Shown here in pieces: positions 35,952 to 44,816 of a DNA stretch of 64,000 bases. The notes under the pieces were generated by a model. The model saw only the letters and a program-made list of their open reading frames with translations. It was not told the DNA's origin and ran no database searches. A program made the translations under genes and the position numbers. Where the stretch lies: assembly GCF_030269325.1 (NCBI RefSeq), contig NZ_BSTD01000010.1, forward strand, positions 1-64,000, in the 5' to 3' direction. Origin of the DNA: Amycolatopsis sp. NBRC 101858. GTDB lineage: Bacteria > Actinomycetota > Actinomycetes > Mycobacteriales > Pseudonocardiaceae. Every line of letters starts with the position of its first letter. Position 1 is the first letter of the stretch.

Positions 35952-36415
35952 GATCGACCGCCTTGCAGGTTCGCCTCGTGGTGTGGTGAGAGCAGGCGAT
36001 CGAGCTCGGGCATCGTGTAGATGACGAGGGCGTCGTGGACGCCGCTGGCGGCGAGCAGGAGGCGGTCACCTGGGGTGATTCCGCAGCGTGCGCGCATGGG
36101 GGCGGGAAGGCGGATCTCGCGCCGGGCCGTGAGGCGGTACCAGCCGGTCGCGGCGCGGCGGTACGTCCCGAGGCTTGCGCCGATGGTGGTCAGGTCGAGT
36201 GCATCGTCCGCTGTCCAGCCGAGCTCATTCACGATGGATTGTTCGGAGACGCGGCCTGACCGGTCGACGCGTGCGATCGCGTACGACCACGTGGCTTCGG
36301 CCGGCGCGGACGGTACTTGGGCGAGCTCGGGAGCGGCCGTCGACCGTCCGCGGCGATGTTCGGTTGCAGGGGGATGAATATCGGGTATGAGGGCAGGAAC
36401 GACGCGCTCAGCCAC
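35948..36415 (-). CDS. AbrB/SpoVT-like DNA-binding protein
   Basis: 155 residues. The C-terminal part (about 95-150) reads RREIRLPAPMRARCGITPGDRLLL and VIYTMPELDRLL, the swapped-hairpin AbrB/MazE pattern. The N-terminal part carries WTADDALDLTTIG. First gene of the integrase operon, probably its regulator. Start ATG/GTG at 36415 is not certain. Confidence 0.68.
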   Translation of the reverse strand: MAERVVPALIPDIHPPATEHRRGRSTAAPELAQVPSAPAEATWSYAIARVDRSGRVSEQSIVNELGWTADDALDLTTIGASLGTYRRAATGWYRLTARREIRLPAPMRARCGITPGDRLLLAASGVHDALVIYTMPELDRLLSPHHEANLQGGRS

Positions 36416-36740
36416 GAACCCACCGCCGTGCTGCCGTGGAGCTGGTGGCGCCGTGGGCTTGACCGTCGGCGATCAGGCGGTCGCAGGCCGGAGCTGAGAC
36501 GCCGTCTCGCTGGTGAGTGGTTACGCAAACCACCGACTTACCGGTTGCTTTCCCGACGAGACGATACGCGGGATCAGTCCCCGAGTGGTGGCACCATGCG
36601 CAGGATCATAGCCACAGACGAGGGGAGGAAGCTGACTGCTCCACTTGGGGGGTACCGGTCCAGGTGATCAAAGAGGTCGGGTCTTGACAGCACAAACCAT
36701 CGGCTGCCGGATCCGGTCCCATCGCCCGGCTGCTGCTGGC
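36416..36740. other. Intergenic region at the edge of the integrative element
   Basis: About 325 bases with no gene recognised. It lies upstream of the integrase operon, where a promoter and possibly an attachment site would be expected, but I cannot define either. Confidence 0.35.
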
Positions 36741-37022
36741 TCAGAACTCTTCGTCGTGGATCATGCCGCGCAGCCGGGTCAGCGCGCGGTGCTGCGTCAC
36801 GCGGACGTTGCCCGCGGAGATCCCGAGCGCTTCGGCGGTTTCCTGGGCCGAGAAGCCGACCGCGATGCGCAGGGTCAGGATCTCCTGCGGCACGCGCGGC
36901 AGCGAGGCGAGCAGCCGGCCCAGGCGGGCGCCGAGGTCGAGGTGCAGCGCGTGGCTCTCGGGCTCGTTGCCGGCGACGAGCGGGCGCTCGGGGAGCTCGG
37001 GGACGGGCTCGGAGCGGTCGCG
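36741..37022 (-). pseudogene. Sigma factor region 4 fragment (ShbA-like)
   Basis: The minus strand ends in LLASLPRVPQEILTLRIAVG, SAQETAEALGISAGNVRVTQ, RALTRLRGMIHDEEF, a complete sigma-70 region 4 of the SigD/ShbA kind. Upstream, EPVPELPERPLVAGNEPES is linker, and then the sequence changes abruptly at about 37022 where a penicillin-acylase fragment of the other strand starts. Region 2 is absent, so it cannot function as a sigma factor. Confidence 0.7.
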
Positions 37023-37187
37023 GGCTTCCACCCGCTGACCTACGCCCAGATCATCGGGGTGACGTTCAAGATGGTGGTGGGCGTGGGCAACTGGAACGCG
37101 TCGGCGGCGATCAACGTGCCCGGACGGTCGGGGGACCAGCGTAGCTCGCACTTCCGTGATTTGAAATCACTGTGGGCTTCGGGCGGG
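37023..37187 (+). pseudogene. C-terminal fragment of a penicillin acylase
   Basis: The plus strand reads GFHPLTYAQIIG, TFKMVVGVGNWNASAAINVP, GRSGDQRSSHFRDLKSLW. The run NVPGxSGDxRSxHxxDLxxLW is the standard end of penicillin-acylase (Ntn-hydrolase) proteins. Only about 55 residues survive. It overlaps the 3' end of the leftward oxidoreductase gene and abuts the sigma fragment, marking a recombination junction. Confidence 0.68.
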
Positions 37188-38220
37188 CGGAACCTGGACG
37201 TCCGGAGCCGGCCGGCGGTGAGGCCCGGTCCGCCTGGCACCCCGGGTCCGGCAGCAGCACCGCCCGCTGCCGGATCCGGTCCACCAGACCCGCCTGCGCG
37301 ACGATCGCCCGGCCTTCCAAATCGGACGGCGCGCCGTCCCGTACGCGCGACACGAAGCGTCTCACCACGGCCGCGAACTGGTCGTCGGGTGGCAGTGTCC
37401 GCTCTTCGATCCCGGTGCCGCTCTCGATGCGGATCACCGGGGCGTGGCCGGCCGGTGGTGTGTACGCCCACAACGCCGTGATCCGGCCCTGCTCGCCGGT
37501 CAGCTCGTAGCGGGAGCGGTACCCGTGGCGCATGCCGAAGGTCACGTGCGCCGTTCGGCCCGCCGGTCCGGTCAGTACCGCGGACCCGCCTACGTCGACG
37601 CCCAGCCGGGCGTCGACGTTCAGCGTCGCTCCGGCGACGTCGCCGTCCTCGCCGAGGAAGTCCAGGGCCGTGCGGACCGGGTACACGCCGATGTCCAGCA
37701 GTGCGCCTCCGCCGACCTCCGGGTCGTAGCGCATGTCGCCCGGTGCCGGCGCGGGGATCGTGAACTCCGCCGTCAACGAGCGGACGGTGCCGATGGCCCC
37801 CGTGGCGACCGCTTCGCGCACCGCCGCGTGCTGGGAGTGGCAGCGGAACATGAAGTTCTCGAACAGCGCCAGCCTGCGCTCGGCCGCGAGCGCCACCAGG
37901 TGTTCCGCGTCCTTCGCCGTGGTGGCCAGTGGCTTCTCGGCGAGGACGTGCACACCCGCCTCGAGCGCGCGCTCGACCCATTCCGCGTGCAGGGCCGCGG
38001 GGAGCGGGAGGTACACCGCGTCGAGGTCGCCGCGGGCCAGGAGGCGGTCGTAGCCGGTCACGGCCTCGCCGCCGAACCGGGCCGTGAACCGCGCGGCCTT
38101 CTCCGGCGCACGGCTGGCCAGCGCTACCACCGCGACGCCGGGGTGGCCCGTCAACGCCGGGAGCATCTTGCGCCAGGCGATGCTCGCGCAACCCAGGACG
38201 CCGACGCGGAGCAGGCTCAT
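37111..38220 (-). CDS. Gfo/Idh/MocA oxidoreductase, NDP-sugar 3-ketoreductase-like
   Basis: 369 residues. Rossmann start RVGVLGCASIAWRKMLPAL, EKP motif HVLAEKPLATT, and FENFMFRCHSQHAAVREAV, close to NDP-hexose 3-ketoreductases of deoxysugar pathways. GGGALLDIGVYPVRTALDFL is the conserved second-domain helix. With the glycosyltransferase at 62.8 kb it suggests sugar decoration, though other deoxysugar genes are not in the window. The last about 35 codons read through the penicillin-acylase fragment, so the natural C-terminus was probably lost and replaced. Confidence 0.78.
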   Translation of the reverse strand: MSLLRVGVLGCASIAWRKMLPALTGHPGVAVVALASRAPEKAARFTARFGGEAVTGYDRLLARGDLDAVYLPLPAALHAEWVERALEAGVHVLAEKPLATTAKDAEHLVALAAERRLALFENFMFRCHSQHAAVREAVATGAIGTVRSLTAEFTIPAPAPGDMRYDPEVGGGALLDIGVYPVRTALDFLGEDGDVAGATLNVDARLGVDVGGSAVLTGPAGRTAHVTFGMRHGYRSRYELTGEQGRITALWAYTPPAGHAPVIRIESGTGIEERTLPPDDQFAAVVRRFVSRVRDGAPSDLEGRAIVAQAGLVDRIRQRAVLLPDPGCQADRASPPAGSGRPGSARPKPTVISNHGSASYAGPPTVRAR

Positions 38221-38289
38221 TCCGGTGCCTCTCGACGGAAGGAAGCGGCCGGTCGGCCGTTGGGGGTGGAGCCGACCGGCCGCGAGACG

Positions 38290-38706
38290 TCAGCCGAACG
38301 AAATCACCGCCGAGGCGACTTCGCTGTAGGACTCGTTCGCCGCGCCCACGAAGCAGCCGTTGGCGACCGTGGTGCAGTCCACCGGGCCCGACGCCGTCGT
38401 GAGCACCTCGTGCACCACGAACGACGTCGACACCGCTCCGGTGGCGTCGGTGGTCGTGGTCTGGCTGCCGGTGTCGCACACCGGACCCGTGGTTCCGCCG
38501 GCGCACTCCCAGATCGTCACCGTCTCGTTCGCCGAGTAGCCGGCGGCCGACACCGCCACCGACGCTCCGTCGGCCAGGCCCGTGGCCGGTGACACCGTCA
38601 CGCTCGGCGCTTCCGGTGCCGCAGCTGCCGCCGTGCCGCCCGCGATGACGACGGCGAACGCCGCCGAGGCTGCCGCGAAGAACCGCACCTTGGTGGTTTT
38701 GGACAT
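38290..38706 (-). CDS. Neocarzinostatin-family apoprotein
   Basis: 138 residues: signal peptide (VRFFAAASAAFAVVIAGG, cleavage near AAA) and a mature domain of about 107 residues. APSVTVSPATGLADGASVAV at its start, IWECAGG / PVCDTGS and the pair VDCTTVANGCFVGAANES match the family fold and its two disulfides. Members bind enediyne chromophores and carry them out of the cell. No enediyne PKS is in this window, so the ligand is unknown. ATG 38706 follows GGAG at 9 bases. Confidence 0.85.
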   Translation of the reverse strand: MSKTTKVRFFAAASAAFAVVIAGGTAAAAAPEAPSVTVSPATGLADGASVAVSAAGYSANETVTIWECAGGTTGPVCDTGSQTTTTDATGAVSTSFVVHEVLTTASGPVDCTTVANGCFVGAANESYSEVASAVISFG

Positions 38707-38914
38707 GCAGGAACACTCCGAATCATCAAGGGGAAAGTACAGGTCAGGACCCACGCGGCCGGGGTGGCCGTGATCGTTTGACCGTGTCCTCGATACTAGG
38801 AGAGAAGTTCACAACATGGCAAGCAAGAAGTATCAACTGCTTGTTTTCTGCCGGTGCTGAGCACGGGTCAGGCCGGGAGCGCGGGCGTCCCGGCCTGACC
38901 CGCAGTCCTGACGA

Positions 38915-39802
38915 TCAGGCCGTCGGCACGGCCTTGATCGGTTTGGCGCCGATGTGCTGCCAGTCCTGCAGCTTCGCCCACGCCTCGAACGTGTGCCAGC
39001 CGACGTCGGGGAAGTCGGCGCGCAGCGCGGCGATGTCGGCGGCGAACCCGACGCGGTCGATGTACTTGAACATCGCACTGAGGTCCGGGCCGAGGAACGG
39101 CGCGTCCGGCGAAATCGCCGTGTAGCGGACGGGTTCGCCGATGACGTGTTCCAGGATCGCGGCGGCGGACGTGCCGGTCGGGTCGTCGCCGGCGATGTCG
39201 AACCGCTCGCCGAGCACGTCGTCCCGGTGTTCCACCGCGTGGCGCACGAAGCCCGCGATGTCGGCCACGGCGATCTGCTGCAGCGCCCGGGCCGCGGGCA
39301 GCGGCGTCGGCAGGAGCCAGCCTTCGTCGGTCCGCCGCAGGCCGAAGAACCGGTTCTCCATGAAGAAAGCCGGCGCGACGACCGTGTGCGGCACGCGGTT
39401 CTCCCGCAGGTACCGCTCGATCGCGGCCTTGCTGTCGAAGTGCGGGACCCCGGTGTCCCGGTCGGCGCTCGCCGCCGAGGTGTAGACGATGTGCCCCACC
39501 CCCGCGCGTCGCAGCCCGTCGATCGCGCCGACACCCGCGGTGGTCTCGAAGTCCGTCCCGGCGTCGAAGGAGTCCGAGAGCAGGAACGCCGTGTCGGCGC
39601 CGTGCGCGGCCTCTTCGATCGACGCGGCGACGGCGAGGTCGCCGACCACCACCTTGGCGCCCAGGCCGGCCAGCTCGACCGCGGCCGCCGAATCGGGTTT
39701 GCGGGTGAGCGCCCGGACGACGTGCCCGCGCCCGAGCAGTTCCCGGGCGACCGCGCCACCCTGCTGGCCGGTCGCGCCCACCACTAGTACGTCCAGAGTC
39801 AT
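38915..39802 (-). CDS. NmrA-family NAD(P)-binding reductase
   Basis: 295 residues. GATGQQGGAVARELLGRGH is the nucleotide-binding motif; SFDAGTDFETTAGVGAIDGL and VVAPAFFMENRF are typical NmrA/HSCARG segments. It is the last gene of the 13-gene polyketide operon; its start overlaps the oxidoreductase stop (ATGA). It probably reduces or isomerises a late intermediate, or serves redox sensing; the substrate is unknown. Confidence 0.82.
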   Translation of the reverse strand: MTLDVLVVGATGQQGGAVARELLGRGHVVRALTRKPDSAAAVELAGLGAKVVVGDLAVAASIEEAAHGADTAFLLSDSFDAGTDFETTAGVGAIDGLRRAGVGHIVYTSAASADRDTGVPHFDSKAAIERYLRENRVPHTVVAPAFFMENRFFGLRRTDEGWLLPTPLPAARALQQIAVADIAGFVRHAVEHRDDVLGERFDIAGDDPTGTSAAAILEHVIGEPVRYTAISPDAPFLGPDLSAMFKYIDRVGFAADIAALRADFPDVGWHTFEAWAKLQDWQHIGAKPIKAVPTA

Positions 39803-40965
39803 GCCGAAACCTCCTGGGCCACTGGAGAAATCCGCGCCGCCCGGCGGGTGCGCAGGCTCCGGCTGAGCCACACCAGGCCCGCCATGCTGTAGACCGCGTC
39901 GGCGGGCGTCACCAGCGCGGACGCCGCGACCAGCACCGGGTGCCGCAGGCCGGCGTCCACCAGGCCGCCGATCCGGTCCCGGACCTGCTTCGGCGTTCCC
40001 GCGACCACCCGGCTCGCGACGAGTTCGTCGGGAGCCGCGCTGATGGCGTCTTCGACCTGGGTCCGGCTGTACCGGTGCGGCAGCAGGTCCATCGCCCCGC
40101 GGAAGTCCGGGCCGAGGGGGTGCTCGGCACCGAACGCTCGCCACGCGCCCGCGTCGGCGAGCAGCGCGAGGTACCGCACGGACTTGGCGCGCAGCAGCCG
40201 CCGCACGTGCTGCTCGTCCCGGCCGAGCACCACGGTCAGCACCTGCGCCGCCTGGATCGCTTCGGGGTCGCGCCCGGCCCGCTTCGCCGCGCCTTGGACC
40301 TCGCGCAGCCGCCGCCCGTACTCGTCCGGGCCGACCGGCTCCCACGGGTACCAGCCGTCGGCGTACCGGCCGGTCAGCTCGAGCATCCGCGGGCCGTGCG
40401 CGGCCAGCCAGATCTCGGGCCGGCGGCCTTTCGGCGCCCGCAGGTCCAGCACCGCCTGGTCCAGCCGGAAGAACTCGCCCGCGAAGTCGAACGGCTCGGT
40501 GGCGTCGAAGCACTTCCGGATGATCTGCACCGCCTCGGCCAGCCGGGCCACCGGCCGGTCGTGGGTGACGCCGTAGGGGTCGAGGTTCTCCCGTTCGCCG
40601 GCGCCCAGGCCGAGGATCGGCGGTTTGCGCGTCAGGTGCGCCAAGGTCAGGAACGTCTGCGCGAGGCTCACCGGGTGGCGGCGGTGCGGGTCGGTCACGC
40701 CGACGGCCAGCCGGACGTTGCCCGCCCTGGCGGCCAAGTGTCCCAGCGCCGTGGCGAAGTCGAACGCCTCGTCCGGCGTGGGCGAGCCCTTGGCCAGGAA
40801 CGTGAACCCGGGGTCCCAGATGGCGCGGGGGAACGGGCTGACCAGGTGGTCGACCGTCCACAGTGAACCCATGCCCGCCAGCTTCGCGAGGTTCAGGTGC
40901 CCGACCCCGGCCGCGACCGGCGCGCTGGTGGCCCAGACGATCCCGGGCGACACGGAGCGGCTCAT
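39799..40965 (-). CDS. F420-dependent LLM-class oxidoreductase
   Basis: 388 residues with the TIM-barrel pattern of luciferase-like monooxygenases: MGSLWTVDHLVSPFPRAIWD, AVGVTDPHRRHPVSLAQTFL, PILGLGAGERENLDPYGV, GYADGWYP-type RYADGWYPWEPVG. The DPHRRHP and GAGE motifs are typical of F420-binding members. It may reduce or hydroxylate the aromatic scaffold. It overlaps both neighbours by 4 bases. Confidence 0.85.
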   Translation of the reverse strand: MSRSVSPGIVWATSAPVAAGVGHLNLAKLAGMGSLWTVDHLVSPFPRAIWDPGFTFLAKGSPTPDEAFDFATALGHLAARAGNVRLAVGVTDPHRRHPVSLAQTFLTLAHLTRKPPILGLGAGERENLDPYGVTHDRPVARLAEAVQIIRKCFDATEPFDFAGEFFRLDQAVLDLRAPKGRRPEIWLAAHGPRMLELTGRYADGWYPWEPVGPDEYGRRLREVQGAAKRAGRDPEAIQAAQVLTVVLGRDEQHVRRLLRAKSVRYLALLADAGAWRAFGAEHPLGPDFRGAMDLLPHRYSRTQVEDAISAAPDELVASRVVAGTPKQVRDRIGGLVDAGLRHPVLVAASALVTPADAVYSMAGLVWLSRSLRTRRAARISPVAQEVSA

Positions 40966-42026
40966 CGCGGCTTCGCCTCCAGGACCCAGTTCGGCGGCGT
41001 CGCGCGGGTCGTGACGGCGAGCTCGAACCCGCTCTTGTCGAACACCGCCCGCCACTCGGCCTCGGTCCGCTCCCGGCCGCCGAGGTTGACGAGCATCTCG
41101 ATGTCCATCAGCTTGCTGAAGTCGAACGTGTTGAGCTCGGGCACGGTCGCCTCGAACAGGATCACGCGCGCGTCCGCGTTGTCGCCGATGCGCCGGCGGA
41201 TGTTGCCGAGGATCGCGACGCACTCGTCGTCGGTCCAGTCGTGCAGGACGCTCTTCAGGACGTAGGCGTCCGCCACCGGCACGTCGGCGAAGAAGTCGCC
41301 GGGGGAGCGCGTGACCCGGTCCCGCACGCCGTTGCGCTCGAGCACCGGGTCCGCGCCGGCGAGCACCTCGGGCCGGTCGAACAGGATGCCCCGGACCTCC
41401 GGGTGGGCGCGCAGCACCGCGGACAGCATGTGCCCGTGCCCGCCGCCGATGTCGGCGACGACGCCGAACCGGCCGAAGTCGCCGAGTCCGCTCAGCTCGT
41501 CGGCGGCCGCTTCGCTGAAGGCCGTCATCGCGCCGTTGAAGACCTCAGCCAGGTGCGGGTGCGCGGCGTAGAAGTCGAACGACTGCATGCCGTGCACCTT
41601 CCGGAACGCCTGTTCGCCGGTGCGCACCGTGTCCACCATCGAGGCGTAGGACTGCAGGCGGCAGGCGTGGCCGACGTGCCGCGCGAAGTTGCGCAGGCTG
41701 CCGGGGGTGTCGCTGCGCAGGCAGTCCGCGTCCGGGGTCAGCTCGAACCGGCCGTCGGGCCGCTCGGCGAACACCCCGAGCGAGGCCGCGGCGCGCAGCA
41801 CGCGGTACAGCGCGTCCGGGTCGGTCTCGGTGGCCGTGGCGATCTCGGCCACCGTGCGGGGACCGTCGACCAGGTGGTCGGCGGCGCCGATCTCGGCCAG
41901 CACGTTGATCGAGTGCGAAAGCCACTGCGCGGTGACGAGCATGATGACGCGCACGCGGGGCGGCAGCACGGCCAGGTTCGGGAAGCCCGCCCCGGCGGTC
42001 GGCGGGGCGATCACTTCACTGGTCAC
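40962..42026 (-). CDS. SAM-dependent O-methyltransferase
   Basis: 354 residues, the size of DnrK/TcmN-type polyketide O-methyltransferases. SAM-binding motif VVADIGGGHGHMLSAVL; DAYVLKSVLHDWTDDECVAIL is the usual active-site region, and the N-terminal dimerisation domain contains LAEIGAADHLVDGPRTVAEI. GTG 42026 is preferred because GAGAGG lies 7 bases upstream. It should methylate a phenol of the polyketide. Confidence 0.88.
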   Translation of the reverse strand: MTSEVIAPPTAGAGFPNLAVLPPRVRVIMLVTAQWLSHSINVLAEIGAADHLVDGPRTVAEIATATETDPDALYRVLRAAASLGVFAERPDGRFELTPDADCLRSDTPGSLRNFARHVGHACRLQSYASMVDTVRTGEQAFRKVHGMQSFDFYAAHPHLAEVFNGAMTAFSEAAADELSGLGDFGRFGVVADIGGGHGHMLSAVLRAHPEVRGILFDRPEVLAGADPVLERNGVRDRVTRSPGDFFADVPVADAYVLKSVLHDWTDDECVAILGNIRRRIGDNADARVILFEATVPELNTFDFSKLMDIEMLVNLGGRERTEAEWRAVFDKSGFELAVTTRATPPNWVLEAKPR

Positions 42027-42060
42027 GAGGTGTCCTCTCATCGGATGGGCTGGGGGTGGG

Positions 42061-43335
42061 TCAGGACGTCGGCCGGGTCAGCACCGCGGCGGACTGGAAG
42101 CCGCCGAAGCCGCTGCCGACGCTGAGCACGACGTCCATGGGGTGTTCGCGGGCGTGCACCGGGACGTAGTCGAGGTCGCACTCGGGGTCCGGGGTGGCCA
42201 GGTTGGCGGTCGGCGGGACCACCTGGTGCTCCAGCGCGAGCGCGCAGGCGGCGAGCTCGATCGAGCCGATGGCGCCGAGGGAGTGGCCGACCATCGACTT
42301 GATGGAGCTCACCGGCACCGAGCGGGCGTGCTCGCCCAGGCTGAGCTTGAACGCCGCGGTCTCGTGCCGGTCGTTCTGCTTGGTGCCCGACCCGTGCGCG
42401 TTGATGTAGTCCACTTCGGACGGATCGAGCCGGGCCTGCTCGAGCGCGCGGTCGATCGCCTCGCCCATCTCCCGGCCGTCCGGCCGGAGCCCGGTCATGT
42501 GGAAGGCGTTGCTGCGCGCGGCGTACCCGGCGAACTCGGCGTAGACGTGCGCGCCGCGGGCCCGCGCGGCCGACAGCTCTTCGAGGAGCAGGACGGCCGC
42601 GCCCTCCCCGATGACGAACCCGTCGCGCTCGCGGTCGAACGGCCGGGACGCGTGCCGCGGGTCGGCGTTGTTCGCCGAGGTGGCCCGGATCGCGTCGAAG
42701 CACGCGACGGTGATCGGCGAGATCGGCGCGTCGGTGGCGCCGGCCAGGACCACGTCGGCCGAGCCCTCCCGGATCAGCGCGGCGCCGTGGGCGACGGCGT
42801 CGATGCCGGACGTGCACCCGGTGGAGATGACCGCCGCGGGCCCCTCGGCGTTCGCCGCCCAGGCGACCTCGGTGGCCAACGTGCTGGGCACCATGAAGCT
42901 GTACAGGTGCGGCACGACGTAGTCCTCGTCGACCTCCCAGTGCTTGCCGTGGTCGCTGAGCACCACGTACTCCCGCTCCAGCGCGGTCGTCGCGCCGACG
43001 GCACTGCCGACGCTGACGCCGATGCGCTCGGGCGGGATCGCCCCGAAGTCGAGGCCGCTGTCGGCCATGGCCTCCCGGGTGCTCGTGACGACGAACTGGG
43101 CGGCCCGGTCCATCCGCCGGATCTCGCGTTCGCTCAGCCCGTTCTCCACGGGCGAGAAGTCGACCTGCGCCGAGATCTGCGACCGGAAGCCGCTGGGGTC
43201 GAACAGGGTGATGCGGTCGGTGGCGGTGCGCCCGTGCGAAAGCAGGTCCCAGAACTCCTTCTTCCGGATCCCGCCCGGGGCGACGACGCCGATGCCGGTG
43301 ACGGCGACCCGGCGGCCCTGTGCCGGCAGTGCCAT
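42061..43335 (-). CDS. Type II PKS ketosynthase alpha
   Basis: 424 residues. Active-site Cys174 in ISTGCTSGIDAV, His residues in INAHGSGTKQNDRHE and KSMVGHSLGAIGS, and the family C-terminus DVVLSVGSGFGGFQSA. This is a true condensing KS alpha. It is not next to KS beta (45540-46763): two ABM genes, a ketoreductase, an aromatase and the ACP lie between, whereas in nearly all known clusters the two are adjacent and translationally coupled. ATG 43335 follows GAGAGGAAGC. Confidence 0.95.
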   Translation of the reverse strand: MALPAQGRRVAVTGIGVVAPGGIRKKEFWDLLSHGRTATDRITLFDPSGFRSQISAQVDFSPVENGLSEREIRRMDRAAQFVVTSTREAMADSGLDFGAIPPERIGVSVGSAVGATTALEREYVVLSDHGKHWEVDEDYVVPHLYSFMVPSTLATEVAWAANAEGPAAVISTGCTSGIDAVAHGAALIREGSADVVLAGATDAPISPITVACFDAIRATSANNADPRHASRPFDRERDGFVIGEGAAVLLLEELSAARARGAHVYAEFAGYAARSNAFHMTGLRPDGREMGEAIDRALEQARLDPSEVDYINAHGSGTKQNDRHETAAFKLSLGEHARSVPVSSIKSMVGHSLGAIGSIELAACALALEHQVVPPTANLATPDPECDLDYVPVHAREHPMDVVLSVGSGFGGFQSAAVLTRPTS

Positions 43336-43370
43336 GAGCTTCCTCTCCGAGAACGGTGGTCCGGGAACGG

Positions 43371-43694
43371 TCAGGACTCGCCGAGCTCGTCGGCGCGGTA
43401 GGAGGACACGACCTGGTAGATCGCGAACGGCCGGCCGCGGGTGCCGTCCTGGTGGTCCCGCAGCGGGGCGGTCGACGCGCGGTGGTCCGGGCCGCGTTCC
43501 CAGGCGTCGAACTCCTCGAGGCCGGCCCACTCGCTGAGCACCGCCAGCTCCGCCGGGTCGTGCGGCGACCGCAGCAGCTCGTTGCCGAGCAGGCCGGGTG
43601 TCCCGGCGAGGCTCTCGCTGATCCGGTGGTACGCCTGCTCGATCGGCACGCTGTCGGCGCCGCGCAGGTAGAGCAGCACGCGCACCCGGCTCAT
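43371..43694 (-). CDS. ABM-domain monooxygenase or cyclase (1)
   Basis: 107 residues. RVLLYLRGADSVPIEQAYHRI and GLLGNELLRSPHDPAELAVL, EWAGLEEFDAWERGPDH are ABM-fold segments. In pentangular polyphenol and spore-pigment clusters such proteins oxidise an anthrone-type carbon or direct ring closure. It overlaps the second ABM gene by 4 bases (ATGA). Confidence 0.82.
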   Translation of the reverse strand: MSRVRVLLYLRGADSVPIEQAYHRISESLAGTPGLLGNELLRSPHDPAELAVLSEWAGLEEFDAWERGPDHRASTAPLRDHQDGTRGRPFAIYQVVSSYRADELGES

Positions 43695-44020
43695 CGGGAC
43701 GCGCCGGCGGCCTGCAGCGCGTGGACCACCGTCGTCGTCTCCATGGACCCGCCCGTGCGGAACGGGTGCAGCTTCACCCGGTGCTCCAGGTGGTCGGCGC
43801 TGCGTTCGAACTCGCGGAACTCCGGCTCGCTCGTCCAGTCGCTGAGGACGAAGTACACCGGCGGGCCGACCTGCGTGCTGCGCAGCAGCCACTGCCCGAG
43901 GTTGGCGGGGTGCCCGGTGATCACGTCGGCGATGGCGAGCCAGGTCTGCTCGAACTCCGCCTCGACGCCCTCCTTGATCTCGAACCGGAGGATCACCCGG
44001 AAGTTCTCCTGCGCCCCCAT
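43691..44020 (-). CDS. ABM-domain monooxygenase or cyclase (2)
   Basis: 109 residues. NFRVILRFEIKEGVEAEFEQ and NLGQWLLRSTQVGPPVYFVL, SDWTSEPEFREFERSADHLE show the ABM fold. Its ATG shares one base with the ketoreductase stop (TGATG at 44018-44022). The pair of tandem ABM genes suggests two oxidation or cyclisation steps, or a heterodimer. Confidence 0.82.
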   Translation of the reverse strand: MGAQENFRVILRFEIKEGVEAEFEQTWLAIADVITGHPANLGQWLLRSTQVGPPVYFVLSDWTSEPEFREFERSADHLEHRVKLHPFRTGGSMETTTVVHALQAAGASR

Positions 44021-44772
44021 CACATGCCCCCGTCGACGGTGATGACCGCGCCGTTGACGAACCCGGCGGCGTCGCTCGCCAGGAAGGCGACGACCGCGCC
44101 GACGTCGGCCGGGTCGCCGAGCCGGCCCAGCGGGATCCGCTTGCGGTAGCCCTCCAGGCGCTCTTCGACGGCCGCGCGTTCGTGGTCGGTGGCCCGCTCG
44201 GCCATCTCGGTCGCGATGATCCCCGGGGCGACCAGGTTGACGCGCACGCCCTGCGCGCCGAGCTCCTTCGCCAGCGACTTGGTGAGGCCGGTGAGCCCGG
44301 CCTTCGCGGCTGTGTAGTGGGCGCGCAGCGGAACGCCGATCTCGGCGACCTTCGACCCGATGTTGATGATCGTGGAGCCCGGCCGCAGGTGCGTCATCGC
44401 GCGTTGCGCCAGCAGGTACGCGGCGGTCAGGTTGGTGTCGAGCACCCGGTTCCAGTCCGCGACTTCGAGCTTGACGAAGGGGATGTGGCTGATCGCGCCC
44501 GCGTTGTGCACGAGGACGTCGAGCCCGCCGAGGCGCTCGCCGCACACCTCGATCAGCCGGTCGATCTCGGACTCCTGGGCGATGTCGGCCTGCACCACGT
44601 GGTGGTTGCCGTCTCGTTCGGACAGTTCGGCTTCAAGGGCCTTCGCCGCGCCGGTGTCGCTGTGGTAGCAGGTGACGACGTCGGCGCCGCCGTCCGCCAT
44701 CGCGAGCACCACGCCGCGGCCGATGCCGCGGGTGCCGCCGGTGACGAGAACGCGTTTCCTGGCAGTTGTCAT
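44020..44772 (-). CDS. Type II PKS ketoreductase (SDR)
   Basis: 250 residues. TGGTRGIGRGV cofactor motif, VLVHNAGAISH, IINIGSKVAEIG (catalytic Ser), HYTAAKAGLTGLTKSL (Tyr and Lys) and VNLVAPGIIATEM. Complete SDR of the PKS ketoreductase kind. It probably reduces one keto group of the poly-beta-ketone before or after first ring closure. The ATG follows GGGAGGAAGACC. Confidence 0.9.
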   Translation of the reverse strand: MTTARKRVLVTGGTRGIGRGVVLAMADGGADVVTCYHSDTGAAKALEAELSERDGNHHVVQADIAQESEIDRLIEVCGERLGGLDVLVHNAGAISHIPFVKLEVADWNRVLDTNLTAAYLLAQRAMTHLRPGSTIINIGSKVAEIGVPLRAHYTAAKAGLTGLTKSLAKELGAQGVRVNLVAPGIIATEMAERATDHERAAVEERLEGYRKRIPLGRLGDPADVGAVVAFLASDAAGFVNGAVITVDGGM

Positions 44773-44816
44773 GGTCTTCCTCCCTGGGTCAGTCGCGTGG
44801 GGTGAGTGGGGTGGGG

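Noticed and set aside
38290..38706. Calling the region an enediyne cluster
   Set aside because: Only the apoprotein is present; no iterative enediyne PKS, thioesterase or associated genes are in the window.
37040..38716. Long 558-codon leftward frame over the ketoreductase
   Set aside because: Shadow frame, rich in Arg/Gly; the Gfo/Idh frame has the motifs.
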